Assembly (NCBI GenBank): GCA_036502405.1
Contig: DASXYP010000025.1
Location: forward strand, 1-64,000
Length of the DNA: 64,000 nucleotides
Reading direction: 5' to 3'
Source: Chersky-806 sp036502405
Lineage (GTDB): Bacteria > Actinomycetota > Acidimicrobiia > IMCC26256 > JAENVU01
Below, in pieces: positions 63,522 through 64,000 of this stretch (positions are counted from its first letter, which is position 1; each line of letters starts with the position of its first letter). A program made the position numbers and the translations under genes. Under the pieces are notes generated by a model. That model did no database searches. It was given only the letters and a program-made list of their open reading frames with translations, and had not been told where the DNA came from.

Positions 63522-64000
63522 ATGACCACCACCGCAACCTCCGAGACCCGGGCCCTGCCCGCCGCCGGCACCTGGACCATCGACGCCTCGCACTCGTCGG
63601 TCGAGTTCGTCGTCCGCCACCTGATGGTCGCCAAGGTCCGCGGCCGGTTCGCCGAGTTCGGCGGCTCGATCCACGTCGGCGACACCCCCGAGGCGTCGTC
63701 GGTCCAGGTGGAGATCGCGCCGGCGAGCATCTCGACCGGTGACCCCCAGCGCGACGGCCACCTCACCTCCGCCGACTTCTTCGACGTCGAGTCGTACCCG
63801 ACGATCGAGTTCGCCAGCACGGGCGTCCGCTCGGTCGGTGATCGGTACGCCGTCGACGGCGAGCTGACGTTCCACGGTGCGACGAAGCCGGTGACGCTCG
63901 ACCTCGAGTACCAGGGGAGCATCACCGACCCGTTCGGCAACGACAAGGCCGTGTTCTCCGCGTCGACCGAGCTCGACCGTGAGGAGTGGGGCCTGACATG
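63522..64000 (+). CDS. YceI-family lipid/isoprenoid-binding protein (copy 2, 3' end outside window)
   Basis: First 159 residues, open at the window edge. W-T-I-D-A-S-H-S-S-V-E-F-V-V-R-H, then V-R-G-R-F, ISTGDPQRDGHLTSADFFDVESYPTIEFASTG and GELTFHGATKPVTLDLEYQG are the YceI blocks, the same architecture as copy 1 at 53201. GAGGAG ribosome site 5-6 nt before ATG. Controlled by the divergent MarR, by position. Confidence 0.93.
   Translation, partial: MTTTATSETRALPAAGTWTIDASHSSVEFVVRHLMVAKVRGRFAEFGGSIHVGDTPEASSVQVEIAPASISTGDPQRDGHLTSADFFDVESYPTIEFASTGVRSVGDRYAVDGELTFHGATKPVTLDLEYQGSITDPFGNDKAVFSASTELDREEWGLT

Noticed and set aside
1..64000. tRNA, rRNA, insertion sequence, integrase or phage genes
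   Set aside because: None recognised on either strand; no region shows transposase-like or tRNA-like features by reading.

Overview
The window is a gene-dense, very GC-rich stretch of an actinobacterial chromosome. There are no tRNA, rRNA, insertion-sequence, phage or CRISPR features. The best guess is an Acidimicrobiia-like member of Actinomycetota. That placement is an inference from several features: F420-type (LLM and Ddn-like) oxidoreductases, DUF2510/DUF4328 and RDD membrane proteins, PASTA kinase, GatCAB, and many genes whose start codon lies 6-9 nt after a TANNNT box with no Shine-Dalgarno sequence (leaderless mRNAs). The housekeeping backbone (cysteine desulfurase, mnmA, short MetE-like protein, ligA, gatC-gatA, gatB, ilvB-ilvN-ilvC) follows the order I recall for Mycobacterium tuberculosis Rv3025c to Rv3001c. 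Lineage-specific genes are inserted between these anchors.

Layout. 1-7.3 kb: cysteine desulfurase end, mnmA, ArsR/SRPBCC pair, membrane protein, MetE-like protein, ligA and a two-gene MaoC dehydratase operon. 7.3-12.4 kb: polysaccharide O-acetylation pair (MBOAT + SGNH), a small anchored protein and a PASTA Ser/Thr kinase. 12.4-18.3 kb: SDR, a 62-aa protein behind a possible structured RNA, MFS, Ddn-like protein, GNAT, APH-like kinase, SCP2. 18.3-23.6 kb: ferredoxin, gatC-gatA, a divergent alpha/beta hydrolase, gatB, PIG-L deacetylase. 23.6-29.1 kb: Asp-box protein, LLM oxidoreductase, DinB-like protein, ilvD, and a MutM/Nei glycosylase bracketed by palindromic repeat pairs. 29.1-33.8 kb: rhomboid-like protein, two-component system and an MprF-type lipid aminoacyltransferase. 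33.9-37.4 kb: ilvBNC behind a leader peptide and attenuator. 37.4-44 kb: minus-strand catabolic operon (AtuA in two pieces, two paralogous amidases, D-threonine-aldolase-like protein). 44-50.2 kb: DUF2510 protein, enoyl-CoA hydratase, MFS, methylthioadenosine-type salvage pair. 50.2-56 kb: desaturase/PaaX divergent pair, an acyltransferase-SGNH protein with its core deleted, YceI/HxlR divergent pair, P450. 56-60.8 kb: LLM, nitroreductase, membrane diacylglycerol kinase, nonapeptide-repeat protein, RDD, HdeD. 60.8-64 kb: CoA-transferase, alpha/beta hydrolase, MarR and a second divergent YceI gene cut by the window edge.

The most notable non-coding findings are these: (1) a family of intergenic palindromes with a conserved AAGATCTCC box and locus-specific but self-complementary 10-bp stems, at four loci, twice around the mutM gene; (2) a textbook ilvBNC attenuator with an 11-codon leader peptide ending Ile-Leu-Val-Val-Thr; (3) a closed 73-nt stem structure upstream of the 62-aa gene; (4) two shared-sequence hairpins 31 kb apart between convergent genes; (5) twin yceI/regulator divergons. 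No intergenic gap exceeds about 260 bp.
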